From Pseudonocardia benzenivorans CB1190 (GTDB lineage: Bacteria; Actinomycetota; Actinomycetes; Mycobacteriales; Pseudonocardiaceae), in the NCBI RefSeq assembly GCF_000196675.2, contig NC_015312.1, positions 434,001-498,000 on the forward strand: a stretch of 64,000 nt of DNA, written 5' to 3'. Position numbers and translations under genes: made by a program. Below the pieces are notes generated by a model. It worked only from the letters and a program-made list of their open reading frames with translations. It was not told the origin of the DNA and searched no databases. Below, one piece after another: positions 27,005-35,344 of the stretch. The first letter of the stretch is position 1. Each line of letters starts with the position of its first letter.

Positions 27005-27959
27005 ACACCCCGTCGGCACCGAGCCGGAAGTACCGCTCGTACTCGGCGAACGCGTCGCCGAAGTCGTTGTCGCGCACCACGCCGTCGGGTCTGGCGCGGC
27101 GGAGGTCGGCGGGCAGGAAGCAGTTCTCGTTCCGGAGCGTGAAGACCAGGACCGCGAGTCCGAAGTCGTGCGCCTCGTCGACGAGCAGCGCGTCCGTGAG
27201 CGCCTTCGCCGGACCGACGGCGTCGGCGTAGCGGGCGATCCCGGCGAAGCCCGCGGGTGTGGCGAGGTCGGCGTAGGTGCGCGGGTCGCCCGCGGCGACG
27301 AGGTCTGCGGGGGCGCCGTGGTCGTCGAGCAGTTGGACGAGGCCGACCCGCAGGGCGCTGCGCAGGGCGGCGAGGTTGGAGGTCTCGAACGACTGCACAC
27401 ACACCGGCGACCCCGGGCGGTTCAGCGCGGCCCGGTCCAGCGCGTCGACCAGTGCCGGCTCGATCGGCAGGCCGCGCCCGGCGAACCAGGTGGAGTGCTT
27501 GATCTCCGGGAACAGCCCGATCTGGCGGCCGGTCTCCGCCGACAGCCGGGCGCGCAGGTCGAGCAGCTCGTCGAACGTCGCCACCCGGTGACGGCCGTCG
27601 TAGAGGGTGTTCTCCTGACGTACGGCCGGGATGCGCTCGAGGGCGCGCAGCGTGCGCAGCTCGGCGAGAGTGAAGTCGTCGACGAACCAGCCCTCGTGCT
27701 CGACGCCGTCGATCGTCCTGGTGGTGCGGCGGTCGGCGAACTCGGGGTGCGAGGCGACGTCGGTCGTCGCGCTGATCTCGGGTTCGTGGCGCAGGACGAG
27801 GACGCCGTCGGCGCTGCAGACCACATCGGGTTCGATCGCGTCGGCACCGAGCCGGACGGCCAGCTCGTAGGCCGCGAGCGTGTGTTCGGGCCGGTATCCC
27901 GACGCGCCGCGGTGGCCGATGACGAGGGGCCGCGCGGGGGCGGCGCCAGGGACGATCAC
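26940..27959 (-). CDS. Glycerophosphodiester phosphodiesterase (GDPD family)
   Basis: 339 residues with the GDPD TIM-barrel motifs: IGHRGASGYRPEHTLAAYE at the N-terminus, metal ligands in DAIEPDVV, and PEIKHSTW later. It hydrolyses glycerophosphodiesters to an alcohol and glycerol-3-phosphate. No clear signal peptide is seen, so it is probably cytoplasmic; the large size with an inserted segment (about 95-150) resembles GlpQ-type enzymes. GTG 27959 has GGAGG upstream. Its 3' end overlaps the hydrolase gene by 65 bp tail to tail. Confidence 0.92.
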   Translation of the reverse strand: MIVPGAAPARPLVIGHRGASGYRPEHTLAAYELAVRLGADAIEPDVVCSADGVLVLRHEPEISATTDVASHPEFADRRTTRTIDGVEHEGWFVDDFTLAELRTLRALERIPAVRQENTLYDGRHRVATFDELLDLRARLSAETGRQIGLFPEIKHSTWFAGRGLPIEPALVDALDRAALNRPGSPVCVQSFETSNLAALRSALRVGLVQLLDDHGAPADLVAAGDPRTYADLATPAGFAGIARYADAVGPAKALTDALLVDEAHDFGLAVLVFTLRNENCFLPADLRRARPDGVVRDNDFGDAFAEYERYFRLGADGVFSDHPDTAVAARAALAPLPSP

Positions 27960-28108
27960 AGCCTGTCCTCCGGGTTCGGGGAGTGTCGGTCCAGCCTTGC
28001 CGGGGACGGCGACCGTCCGGCCGACAGTGTGCGGCCCGCGGTGGTCGCGCGAGTGAACGGCCCATGCGGTGACCGGCCCCCCGTGCCGGGCATCTACGCT
28101 GGCCGACC

Positions 28109-29374
28109 GTGCGAGTCCTGGTGATCGGCTCCGGAGCCCGAGAGCACGCCATCGTCCTGAACCTGGCGTCCGACCCCGCGGTCACGGCACTGGCGTGCGC
28201 GCCCGGCAACGCGGGCACCGCCGCCGTCGCCGAGCAGCACGGCGTCGACGCGGTCGACCCCGAGGCCGTCGTCGCACTCGCCCGCGACTGGTCGGCCGAT
28301 CTCGTCGTCATCGGGCCGGAGGTTCCGCTGGTCGCGGGCGTCGCCGACGCCGTGCGCGCCGCGGGGTTCGACTGCTTCGGCCCGAGCGCCGCCGCCGCGC
28401 GGATCGAGGGCTCCAAGAGCTTCGCCAAGGACGTGATGACCGCCGCGGGGGTGGCCACCGCGAGCTGCGAGATCGTCGACAGCCCGGCGTTGCTCGACGC
28501 GACGCTCGACCGCTTCACCCCGCCCTACGTCGTCAAGGACGACGGGCTGGCCGCCGGCAAGGGTGTCGTCGTCACCTCCGAGCGGGAGGTCGCCCGCGCG
28601 CACGCCTCGACGCTGCTCGACGGCGGGCACCCCGTCCTGCTCGAGTCCTTCCTCGACGGGCCCGAGGCGTCGCTCTTCTGCCTGGTCGACGGCTCGACCG
28701 TCGTGCCGCTGGTCCCGGCGCAGGACTTCAAGCGCGTCGGCGACGACGATTCCGGCCCCAACACCGGCGGCATGGGCGCCTACGCCCCGTTGCCGTGGGT
28801 CGACGAGGCGACGGTCGCCGACGTCGTGGCGCGGGTGGTACAGCCGGTCGCCGACGAGATGGTGCGCCGCGGGGTCCCGTTCTCCGGGCTGCTCTACGCC
28901 GGGCTCGCCATGACCTCGAACGGGCCGTCGGTGATCGAGTTCAACTGCCGGTTCGGCGACCCGGAGACCCAGGTCGTGCTCGCCCTGCTGCGCACCCCGC
29001 TCGCCGGGGTGCTGCGCGCGGTCGCGACGGGGTCGCTGGCCGACGTCCCGCCGCTGGAGTGGGCCGAGGGCTCGGCCGTCACCGTCGTGGTGGCCGCGGA
29101 CGGCTACCCCGGCCCGCCGCGGGTGGGCGACGTCATCACCGGTGCCGAGGCCGAGGGTGTGCTGCACGCCGGCACCCGCCGCCGCGACGACGGCGCCGTC
29201 GTCTCCGCCGGTGGGCGGGTGCTCTCGATCGTCGGGACCGGTCCCGACCTCGACGCCGCCCGTGCCGACGCCTACCGCCGGCTCGCGGGGGTCAACCTCC
29301 CGGGCTCGCACCACCGCACCGACATCGCGGCCAAGGCGGCCCGCGGCGAGGTCGCGATCCCGGCCCGCGCCTGA
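28109..29374 (+). CDS. purD: Phosphoribosylamine-glycine ligase (GAR synthetase)
   Basis: 421-residue ATP-grasp enzyme for the second step of purine synthesis, joining glycine to phosphoribosylamine. It begins [18 protein letters not shown], has the ATP-grasp core [14 protein letters not shown], the signature [10 protein letters not shown], and [12 protein letters not shown]. Length is standard. GTG 28109 lies 8 bp after TACGCT, so the transcript is probably leaderless. It is the first of eight purine genes in the window. Confidence 0.97.
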   Translation: MRVLVIGSGAREHAIVLNLASDPAVTALACAPGNAGTAAVAEQHGVDAVDPEAVVALARDWSADLVVIGPEVPLVAGVADAVRAAGFDCFGPSAAAARIEGSKSFAKDVMTAAGVATASCEIVDSPALLDATLDRFTPPYVVKDDGLAAGKGVVVTSEREVARAHASTLLDGGHPVLLESFLDGPEASLFCLVDGSTVVPLVPAQDFKRVGDDDSGPNTGGMGAYAPLPWVDEATVADVVARVVQPVADEMVRRGVPFSGLLYAGLAMTSNGPSVIEFNCRFGDPETQVVLALLRTPLAGVLRAVATGSLADVPPLEWAEGSAVTVVVAADGYPGPPRVGDVITGAEAEGVLHAGTRRRDDGAVVSAGGRVLSIVGTGPDLDAARADAYRRLAGVNLPGSHHRTDIAAKAARGEVAIPARA

Positions 29375-29384
29375 CCGTCCTCCG

Positions 29385-29500
29385 CGCGCAACCTGACGGT
29401 CGTCGGGAGGCGCATTCGCAGCTGTGAGGTTGCGGCCGGGTTGGTCGCGCGCAACCTCAGGGTCGTCGCGGGCGCGGATCAGGACCGTGAGGTTGCGGCC
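29385..29500. repeat. Family A palindromic repeats, two hairpin units
   Basis: Four half-sites alternate in orientation: GCGCAACCTGACGGTCGTCG (29386-29405, plus), GTGAGGTTGCGGCC (about 29419-29436, minus), GCGCAACCTCAGGGTCG (29449-29467, plus) and ACCGTGAGGTTGCGG (29482-29497, minus). Each plus/minus pair forms a hairpin of about 50 bp. They fill the gap between the converging purD and LysR genes; the last half-site encodes the LysR C-terminus and stop. The same family recurs at 52750-52996. Confidence 0.85.
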
Positions 29501-30345
29501 GGATCGTCGCGGCGGGGGCGGATCGCCCGCAACGCGTGGCGCAGGGCCGCGACCAGCGCGGACCGGTCGGCAGTACGCGTGCACAGCGAGAGCGGGCAGG
29601 GCTCGACGTCGGACACCGGGACGAACACCACCCCGGGGTGACGGTGGCTGTCGGCCACGAACCCGCCGGTGATCGCGATCGCCTGACCGGCGGCGACGAC
29701 CTCCAGCTGCTCGCCCATCGTGCGCACCGACGGTCCGTAGCGCACGGGCACGCCGCTGGGCCGAGGGTCGCACGCCCACCAGCGCACCCACACCGGATCC
29801 AGCTCGTCCCCGGTGACGTGCGGTTCCCCGTCGAGTTCCGCCAGCGCGACGGCGCCGCGGCCCGCGAGCGGGTGGCGCACCGGCAGCGCGACGACCCGCG
29901 GCTCGTGACGCACCAGGTCGAAGCGCAGCCCGGCGCGGTCGGTGACCGGCGGCCGCACGAGGGCGGCGTCGACGGTCCCGTCACGGACCGATGCGGCCTG
30001 TCGGTCCCACGGCAGCTCGACGAGCCGCACGACCGCCTCGGGCTCCTCACGACGCAGCTCGTCGATCAGGCCGCGGACCTGCGGGCCGGCCGACGCGGTC
30101 ATGAACCCGATCCGCAGGGTCGTCGCCAGCTCGCGGCGGTACCGGTCGACCGCGGCCACCGCGCGGTCCGCGGCCGCGAGCGCCTCCCGCGCCTCGGCCA
30201 GGAACCGGGCACCTGCCTCGGTGGGGCGCACCGGATGGGTGGAGCGGTCGACCAGCTCGGCGCCGACGGCGCGTTCGAGCTTGCGGACCTGCTGGCTCAA
30301 CGCGGGCGCGCTGACGTAGAGCCGGGCGGCGGCGCGGCCGAAATG
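29479..30345 (-). pseudogene. LysR-family regulator truncated at its 5' end
   Basis: From HFGRAAARLYVSAPALSQQV onward the product is a normal LysR regulator: the rest of the winged helix, the linker, and a substrate-binding domain with LRIGFMTASAGPQVRGLIDE. The first 15 or so residues of the helix-turn-helix (the usual M-LRHLRYFVAVAEE) and the start codon are missing. The in-frame sequence upstream is antisense to the neighbouring fragment. The cut is at about 30345. Without the first helix DNA binding should be lost. Its stop codon is provided by a family A repeat. Confidence 0.75.
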
Positions 30346-30708
30346 CCCTCGAACGCCTCGCTCGTCGCCGCGAACGCGCTGGTCATGTGGGTCAACCGGC
30401 AGGCGATCGCCGTCCACGACCACGGCTTCTCGGGCGAGGTCGAGTTCCGCCAGTTCGTGCCCGGCGCGATGCTCGGCGAGAGCGTCTTCGGCTCCGTGCA
30501 GGCCGGCGAGGACCCCGACGACGTCTACCTGCTCACCCGCACCCTGGCGTTCGTCTGGCCCTACGACGAGCGCGGCCGGCTCATCGGCGAGCACGTCTAC
30601 GAGGACGGCGCGTCGCGGCGGATCGAGAAGCCCGACCCTGTCGACGTCATCACCGCCGCGCGCGCCGCCGAGCTGCTCGCCCCGGAGATCGCCAGGGAGA
30701 TCGCCTGA
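30343..30708 (+). pseudogene. C-terminal fragment of an unidentified gene, head to head with the LysR remnant
   Basis: 121 codons with clear coding character (SLVAANALVMWVNRQAIAVH, later GEVEFRQFVPGAMLGESVFG and FVWPYDERGRLIGEHVYEDG). The pattern of strands hints at an NTF2/SnoaL-like C-terminal half, but I do not recognise the family with confidence. An ATG lies right at the junction (30343), so a short product could still be made, yet it begins mid-fold and has no ribosome binding site. It was probably divergently transcribed with the LysR gene before a deletion removed both 5' ends. Confidence 0.6.
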
Positions 30709-30799
30709 CGTCGGGCCCGCCGCGACGGCCCACCGGGTGTGGCCGATATCAGCCGGTTCGCCTGCGCGTACCCGGCGCGGCGTCTCCTAGGCTCGGGGC

Positions 30800-31963
30800 G
30801 TGACCGGACCGCGCCCGGAGGCCCTTCGCTCCCAGATCCCGCCCTTCCACGTCATGGACGTCTGGCAGGCCGCGGCGGAGCGGGCCCGCAGCCACGGCGA
30901 CCTCGTCAACCTGTCGGCGGGTCAGCCGTCGACACCGGCGCCGAAGGCCGTCCGGGCGGCCGCCGCGGCGGCCCTGGAGACCGAGGTGCTGGGCTACACC
31001 GTCGCGCTGGGCATCGAGCCGCTGCGCGAGGCGATCGCCGGGCACTACGCGCGGACGTACTCCCTCGACATCGACGCCGACGACGTCGTCGTCACCACCG
31101 GCTCGTCGGGCGGGTTCCTGCTCGCGTTCCTCGCGGCCTTCGACGCGGGCGACCGGGTCGCGCTCGCCCGGCCCGGCTACCCCTGCTACCGCAACATCCT
31201 GACGGCGCTGGGCTGCGAGGTCGTCGAGCTGCCGTGCGGACCGCAGACGCGGTTCCAGCCCACGGTGGCCATGCTCGAGGAACTCGACGAGCCGGTCGCC
31301 GGGCTGATCGTCGCGAGCCCGGCCAACCCGACGGGCACGGTCCTCGACCCCGCCGAGCTCGCCGCGCTGGCCGCGTGGTGCGAGGGCAACGGTGTCCAGT
31401 TCGTCAGCGACGAGATCTACCACGGAATCGGCTACCCGGGCTCGCCCGCGACGACGTGCGCGTGGTCGACCTCCCGGGAGGCGATCGTCGTCAACTCGTT
31501 CTCGAAGTACTTCTCGATGACGGGCTGGCGGCTGGGCTGGCTCGTGGTGCCGCCGCGGCTGCGCCGGGCGGTGGACCGGCTGACGGGCAACTTCACGGTG
31601 TGCCCGCCCGCGCTGCCGCAGCACGCCGCGCTGGCGGCGTTCGCGCCCGAGTCTTATGTCGAGGTCGACGCGCACGTGGAGCGGTACGCGCACAACCGCG
31701 CCCTGCTGCTCGACGGGCTGCGCGGGCTCGGCATCGACAGGCTCGCCCCGGCCGACGGCGCGTTCTACGTCTACGCGGACGTGTCGCACCTGGCCGAGGA
31801 CTCCATGGCGCTGACCTACCGGCTGCTCGCCGAGACCGGGGTGGCGGTCGCGCCGGGCGTCGACTTCGACCCCGTCGACGGCGGGCGCTACATCCGGTTC
31901 TCGTTCGCGGGCGGTACCGACGACATCACGGAGGCCCTGCGGCGTCTGCAGGCCTGGCTCTGA
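30800..31963 (+). CDS. aspB: Class I/II PLP-dependent aminotransferase (AspB, Rv3565-like)
   Basis: 387 residues. Fold-type I aminotransferase with LVNLSAGQPSTPAPKAVRAA, ASPANPTGTV, the PLP-contacting SDEIYHG and the Schiff-base lysine in NSFSKYFSMTGWRLGW. It closely resembles what I remember of mycobacterial Rv3565, annotated as aspartate aminotransferase and also implicated in valine/alanine interconversion; the amino donor cannot be fixed from sequence. TAGGCT (30788-30793) ends 6 bp before GTG 30800, so the message should be leaderless. Confidence 0.92.
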   Translation: MTGPRPEALRSQIPPFHVMDVWQAAAERARSHGDLVNLSAGQPSTPAPKAVRAAAAAALETEVLGYTVALGIEPLREAIAGHYARTYSLDIDADDVVVTTGSSGGFLLAFLAAFDAGDRVALARPGYPCYRNILTALGCEVVELPCGPQTRFQPTVAMLEELDEPVAGLIVASPANPTGTVLDPAELAALAAWCEGNGVQFVSDEIYHGIGYPGSPATTCAWSTSREAIVVNSFSKYFSMTGWRLGWLVVPPRLRRAVDRLTGNFTVCPPALPQHAALAAFAPESYVEVDAHVERYAHNRALLLDGLRGLGIDRLAPADGAFYVYADVSHLAEDSMALTYRLLAETGVAVAPGVDFDPVDGGRYIRFSFAGGTDDITEALRRLQAWL

Positions 31964-32021
31964 CGGTCGCCGCCGGAGTGCCGGCCGCACAGCTCTGACG
32001 TGCAGCTATCGTCCGGAAACC

Positions 32022-32789
32022 ATGGACGAGCCGCGCATCGCCGCCTGGGACCGCAGGGTCGACTGGCCGTTGACCGGGCTGGCCGTGGTGTTCCTCGCGG
32101 TCTACACGTGGCAGGTGCTGCAGCGTTCGCTCTCGCCGGGCGCGCACGAGGCGCTCGACGTCGTGCTCACCGTGGTGTGGGTGCTGCTGGGCGTCGACTA
32201 CCTCGTGCGGATCGCGCTGGCCCGGCGGCGCCGGCGCTACGTCGGCACGCACGTGCTCGACCTGCTGATCCTGCTCCTGCCGGTGTTGCGCCCGCTGCGC
32301 GCGCTGCGGGTCGTCACGGTGATCGGGGTGCTCAACCGGCAGTTGCGTGACGACTTCCGCGGCCGGGTCGCCGTCTACGTCGTCGGGACGGTGACGCTCG
32401 TCGGGTTCGTGTCCGCGCTCGGCGTCCTCGACGCCGAACGCGACGCCCCCGGCGCGACGATCACGACGTTCGGCGAGGCGCTGTGGTGGACGATCACCAC
32501 GATCTCGACGGTCGGCTACGGCGACCGCTATCCGGTGACGTTCGAGGGCCGCGTCGTCGCGGCGACGCTGATGATCGCGGGCATCGCCCTGCTCGGTGTG
32601 GTGACGGCGTCGATCGCGAGCTGGTTCCTGGCCAACATCCGCAGCACCGCGGCGGAGGCCGCACGGATCACCGAGGACGAGCTGCGCGCGACGTCGGCGC
32701 AGCTGACCGAGGTCCTCGCCGAGCTGCGCGCCGTCAGCGGTCGGCTCGCCGAGCTGGAGCGCGACCGGCCGACCCGGCCGTCCGCCTGA
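32022..32789 (+). CDS. Voltage-gated-like potassium channel
   Basis: 255 residues with six membrane helices, an S4-like segment of regularly spaced arginines (LRPLRALRVVTVIGVLNRQL), a pore helix WWTITTISTVGYGDRYPVT containing the K+ selectivity filter TVGYGD, and a C-terminal coiled coil (RITEDELRATSAQLTEVLAE) that probably holds the tetramer together. It conducts K+ across the plasma membrane. ATG 32022 follows TATCGT by 9 bp. The last 56 bp overlap the converging aldolase gene. Confidence 0.93.
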   Translation: MDEPRIAAWDRRVDWPLTGLAVVFLAVYTWQVLQRSLSPGAHEALDVVLTVVWVLLGVDYLVRIALARRRRRYVGTHVLDLLILLLPVLRPLRALRVVTVIGVLNRQLRDDFRGRVAVYVVGTVTLVGFVSALGVLDAERDAPGATITTFGEALWWTITTISTVGYGDRYPVTFEGRVVAATLMIAGIALLGVVTASIASWFLANIRSTAAEAARITEDELRATSAQLTEVLAELRAVSGRLAELERDRPTRPSA

Positions 32790-33897
32790 GGGTCCGGTGC
32801 CCCGCGGGCGGCCCGGCGGGTGCGTGCCCCGCCGCCGGTCCGCGCCCGCGTTCGACGGGCCCGATCCGCTCGAGCGCGGCGGCGATGTCGTCGTCGGTGA
32901 GGTCGGCGTGGGTCATCAACCGGACCTTGCCGGCCATCGGCGCGACGAGTACCCCGGACTCCTCGAACCGCGCGAGGGTCCCCGCGAGGTCGGCGACGCC
33001 GACCAGCACGATGTTCGTCTCCGGGTCCTGCACCTGCCAGCCGCGTTCGCGCAGGCCGGCGGCGAGGGTGGCCGCCCGCTCGTGATCGTCGGCGAGCCGG
33101 TCGACGCGATCGAGCGCGACGAGCCCCGCCGCCGCGAGGACACCGCCCTGGCGCACCCCGCCGCCGAGCATCTTGCGGAGCCGGCGGGCCTCCTCGGTGA
33201 ACTCGGCCGAGCCCGCGACCAGCGACCCCACCGGCGCGCCCAGGCCCTTGCTCAGGCACACCTGCACCGTGTCGGCGCCGACCGTCAGCGCGGCGGGCGG
33301 GACGCCGAGCGCGACCGCGGCGTGCCAGAGCCGGGCCCCGTCGAGGTGGACGGCCAGGCCCGCGGCCCGCGCGGCGGCCGCGACGGCGGCATGCTCCTCC
33401 GGTGCGGTCACGGTGCCGCCCGCGGCGTTGTGGGTGTTCTCCAGGCACAGCAGGCTGGTGCGCATCGTGTAGTAGGGCCCGGGCCCGCCCGCGGCGCGGC
33501 GCACCGCGTCGGGGGTGATCTTGCCGGGTCCGCCGTCGTGCTCCAGCGGGCGCGGCATACCGCCTGCCAGCCAGGCCGCCGTCCCGAGCTCGGCCTCGAG
33601 GACGTGCGCGCCCGCCGGGGCGAGGAACGCGTCGCCGCGGCGCAGGTGCGCCATCAGCGCGATCAGGTTGCCCATCGAGCCGGACGGCGTCCACAGCGCG
33701 TCGGCGGCGCCGAGCATGCCCGCGACCCGTTCCTCCAGTGCACGCATCGTCGGGTCGCGGTCCAGCACGTCGTCGCCGACCTCGGCGGCGGCCATGGCGG
33801 CGCGCATCTGCTTCGTCGGCTGCGTGACGGTGTCGGAGCGGAGGTCGATCGGACCGGACTCCGGCTTCGCGCGGCGGGCACGGGAGGTGGGTCGCAC
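32734..33897 (-). CDS. ltaE: Low-specificity L-threonine aldolase
   Basis: 387-residue PLP enzyme of the beta-eliminating lyase family, splitting threonine or allo-threonine to glycine and acetaldehyde. Motifs: IDLRSDTVTQPT, TPSGSMGNLIAL, LLCLENTHN, HLDGARLWHA and the PLP lysine in VCLSKGLGAPVGS. Glycine produced could serve purD (inference). GTG 33897 is the only start near the conserved N-terminus. The C-terminus carries about 35 extra residues rich in Ala, Gly, Pro and Arg that overlap the channel gene on the opposite strand. Confidence 0.93.
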   Translation of the reverse strand: MRPTSRARRAKPESGPIDLRSDTVTQPTKQMRAAMAAAEVGDDVLDRDPTMRALEERVAGMLGAADALWTPSGSMGNLIALMAHLRRGDAFLAPAGAHVLEAELGTAAWLAGGMPRPLEHDGGPGKITPDAVRRAAGGPGPYYTMRTSLLCLENTHNAAGGTVTAPEEHAAVAAAARAAGLAVHLDGARLWHAAVALGVPPAALTVGADTVQVCLSKGLGAPVGSLVAGSAEFTEEARRLRKMLGGGVRQGGVLAAAGLVALDRVDRLADDHERAATLAAGLRERGWQVQDPETNIVLVGVADLAGTLARFEESGVLVAPMAGKVRLMTHADLTDDDIAAALERIGPVERGRGPAAGHAPAGPPAGHRTLRRTAGSAGRAPARRADR

Positions 33898-33990
33898 GAT
33901 TCGGATTCAAGCATCCGGCGACGCTGCGGTCGTATCCGTATCACGAGATGGTCACGGAGTTGCTCTTTTCGGGTGATGTTCGACGGGGCC

Positions 33991-34018
33991 TGCAACGGTG
34001 TGCACCGGGTCGACCGTC
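33991..34018 (+). promoter_or_regulatory. Candidate ECF-type autoregulatory promoter
   Basis: TGCAAC (33991-33996) and CGTC (34015-34018) are separated by 18 bp, a spacing and word pair typical of promoters recognised by ECF sigma factors. It lies 63 bp upstream of the sigma-factor gene, where autoregulated promoters are common. Confidence 0.35.
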
Positions 34019-34080
34019 TCGAACATGTCGCGAGCGGACGAACCAGGCAAGGACCGCACGAGCCGGCAGAAGGGAGCCGC

Positions 34081-34608
34081 GTGGACGCGTCCGACGAGCG
34101 CGAGTTCGCGGAGTACTTCGGCGCGCGCCGCGACGCCGTGCGCCGCACCGCGTTCCTCATGTGCGGGGACTGGCACCGCGCCGACGACCACGCCCAGGCG
34201 ACCTTCGTCGCGCTGCACCGGCACTGGCGGCGCATCCGCGGCCGCGACGACGAGCGGGTCCTCGACGCGTGGGTCCGGCGGACGCTGATGCGCACCGTCG
34301 TCGACGAGACGCGCCGGCCCTGGCGACGCGAGCGGTCCGCTCCCGAGGTCCCGGAGCCGGCCGCACGCGAGCAGGACGCGGGGGACGCCGTCGCGACCCG
34401 GGCGGCGCTCGTGACGGCGCTGCGCGCGGTGCCGCCGCGGCAGCGCGCCGTCCTCGTCCTGCGGTTCTTCGACGACCTCGACGTCGCGGCCGCGGCAGCC
34501 GCACTCGGCTGCTCGGAGGGGACGGTCAAGAGCCAGACCGCGCACGGGCTGGCGGCGTTGCGCGCCGCGCTCGGCAACGGGATCGACGACCTGCGACCGG
34601 CGAGCTGA
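34081..34608 (+). CDS. ECF sigma factor, SigE-type family
   Basis: 175 residues with sigma region 2 (EFAEYFGARRDAVRRTAFLM then DDHAQATFVALHRHWRRI) and region 4 (LRAVPPRQRAVLVLRFFDDL followed by the helix-turn-helix CSEGTVKSQTAHGLAAL). It redirects RNA polymerase to specific promoters. GTG 34081 has AAGGGAG upstream. The following membrane protein, 13 bp downstream, is the probable anti-sigma partner. A longer in-frame extension antisense to the aldolase gene is rejected. Confidence 0.92.
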   Translation: MDASDEREFAEYFGARRDAVRRTAFLMCGDWHRADDHAQATFVALHRHWRRIRGRDDERVLDAWVRRTLMRTVVDETRRPWRRERSAPEVPEPAAREQDAGDAVATRAALVTALRAVPPRQRAVLVLRFFDDLDVAAAAAALGCSEGTVKSQTAHGLAALRAALGNGIDDLRPAS

Positions 34609-34621
34609 GGAGGAGGCGGAG

Positions 34622-35281
34622 ATGGGTGAGCTGTCCGACGACGAGCTGACCGGCATGCTGCGCGCCGCCGGGCCCGTCGAGGCCCCGCCGGCCGCGTTCG
34701 GCGTCGACGACGTCGTCCGGGCGTCCCGGCGGGCCGGCACGCGGCGGCGCAACGCGATCGTCGGAGGTGCCGCCGCGGCCGTCCTGGTGCTGGGTGGGGT
34801 GACGGTCGGGATCGCCGCGACCGGAGGCGGGGGCGGGCAGGAGACGGCGACGTCGTCCGCCGCCGGCGGCGGCGCGCCGGGTTTCGGGGAGGCCGCGGCC
34901 CCTGCCGTCCCGCCGCCCGCGGCCGACGCCGGCTGCGTCCCGATGCAGGACCCCGGGCTGCGCACGCTGCTCGACGCGGCGTTGCCGCAGGTCGCGGGCG
35001 CCAAGGAGGCCGCGGTGCCGATGGTCTGCAAGCCGGGCGGCGGCCGCGAGGTGCACCTGGAGGTCGACGACGGGCCCGCGCACGGCGTGCTCGCCGTCGT
35101 GTCCACCCCCGCCGGGGAACCGGTGGAGGACGGTCTGCCCGTCGGCTGGGCCCGGGCCGGGGCGCCGACGGCGTCGGGCGGGTACGTGGCCGTCACCTCG
35201 ACCGCGGACGCCGACTCGGGCGCGATCCCGTTCGAGGCGCAGCTCGCGAGTGTGGCGTCCGTACTGGCCGCGCAGCTCTGA
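34622..35281 (+). CDS. Membrane protein, probable anti-sigma factor
   Basis: 219 residues with one membrane helix (AIVGGAAAAVLVLGGVTVGI, about residues 42-62). The N-terminal 40 residues (ELSDDELTGMLRAAGPVEAP) would face the cytoplasm, and the rest would be outside; it contains two cysteines (CVPMQDPGLR and VCKPGG). No zinc-binding HxxxCxxC motif is present. It directly follows the ECF sigma gene with a strong AGGAGG site, the usual anti-sigma arrangement. The assignment rests on context and topology rather than on a recognised domain. Confidence 0.7.
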   Translation: MGELSDDELTGMLRAAGPVEAPPAAFGVDDVVRASRRAGTRRRNAIVGGAAAAVLVLGGVTVGIAATGGGGGQETATSSAAGGGAPGFGEAAAPAVPPPAADAGCVPMQDPGLRTLLDAALPQVAGAKEAAVPMVCKPGGGREVHLEVDDGPAHGVLAVVSTPAGEPVEDGLPVGWARAGAPTASGGYVAVTSTADADSGAIPFEAQLASVASVLAAQL

Positions 35282-35344
35282 CCGGTGAGTGGCGGCCGTG
35301 GCCGGTAACGCCACTCAGGAGGTGAACGCATAGGATTCGTGCAC

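Noticed and set aside
29479..30594. Full-length LysR protein starting at the ATG at 30594.
   Set aside because: The first 83 residues would be antisense to the plus-strand fragment and do not resemble a LysR N-terminus.
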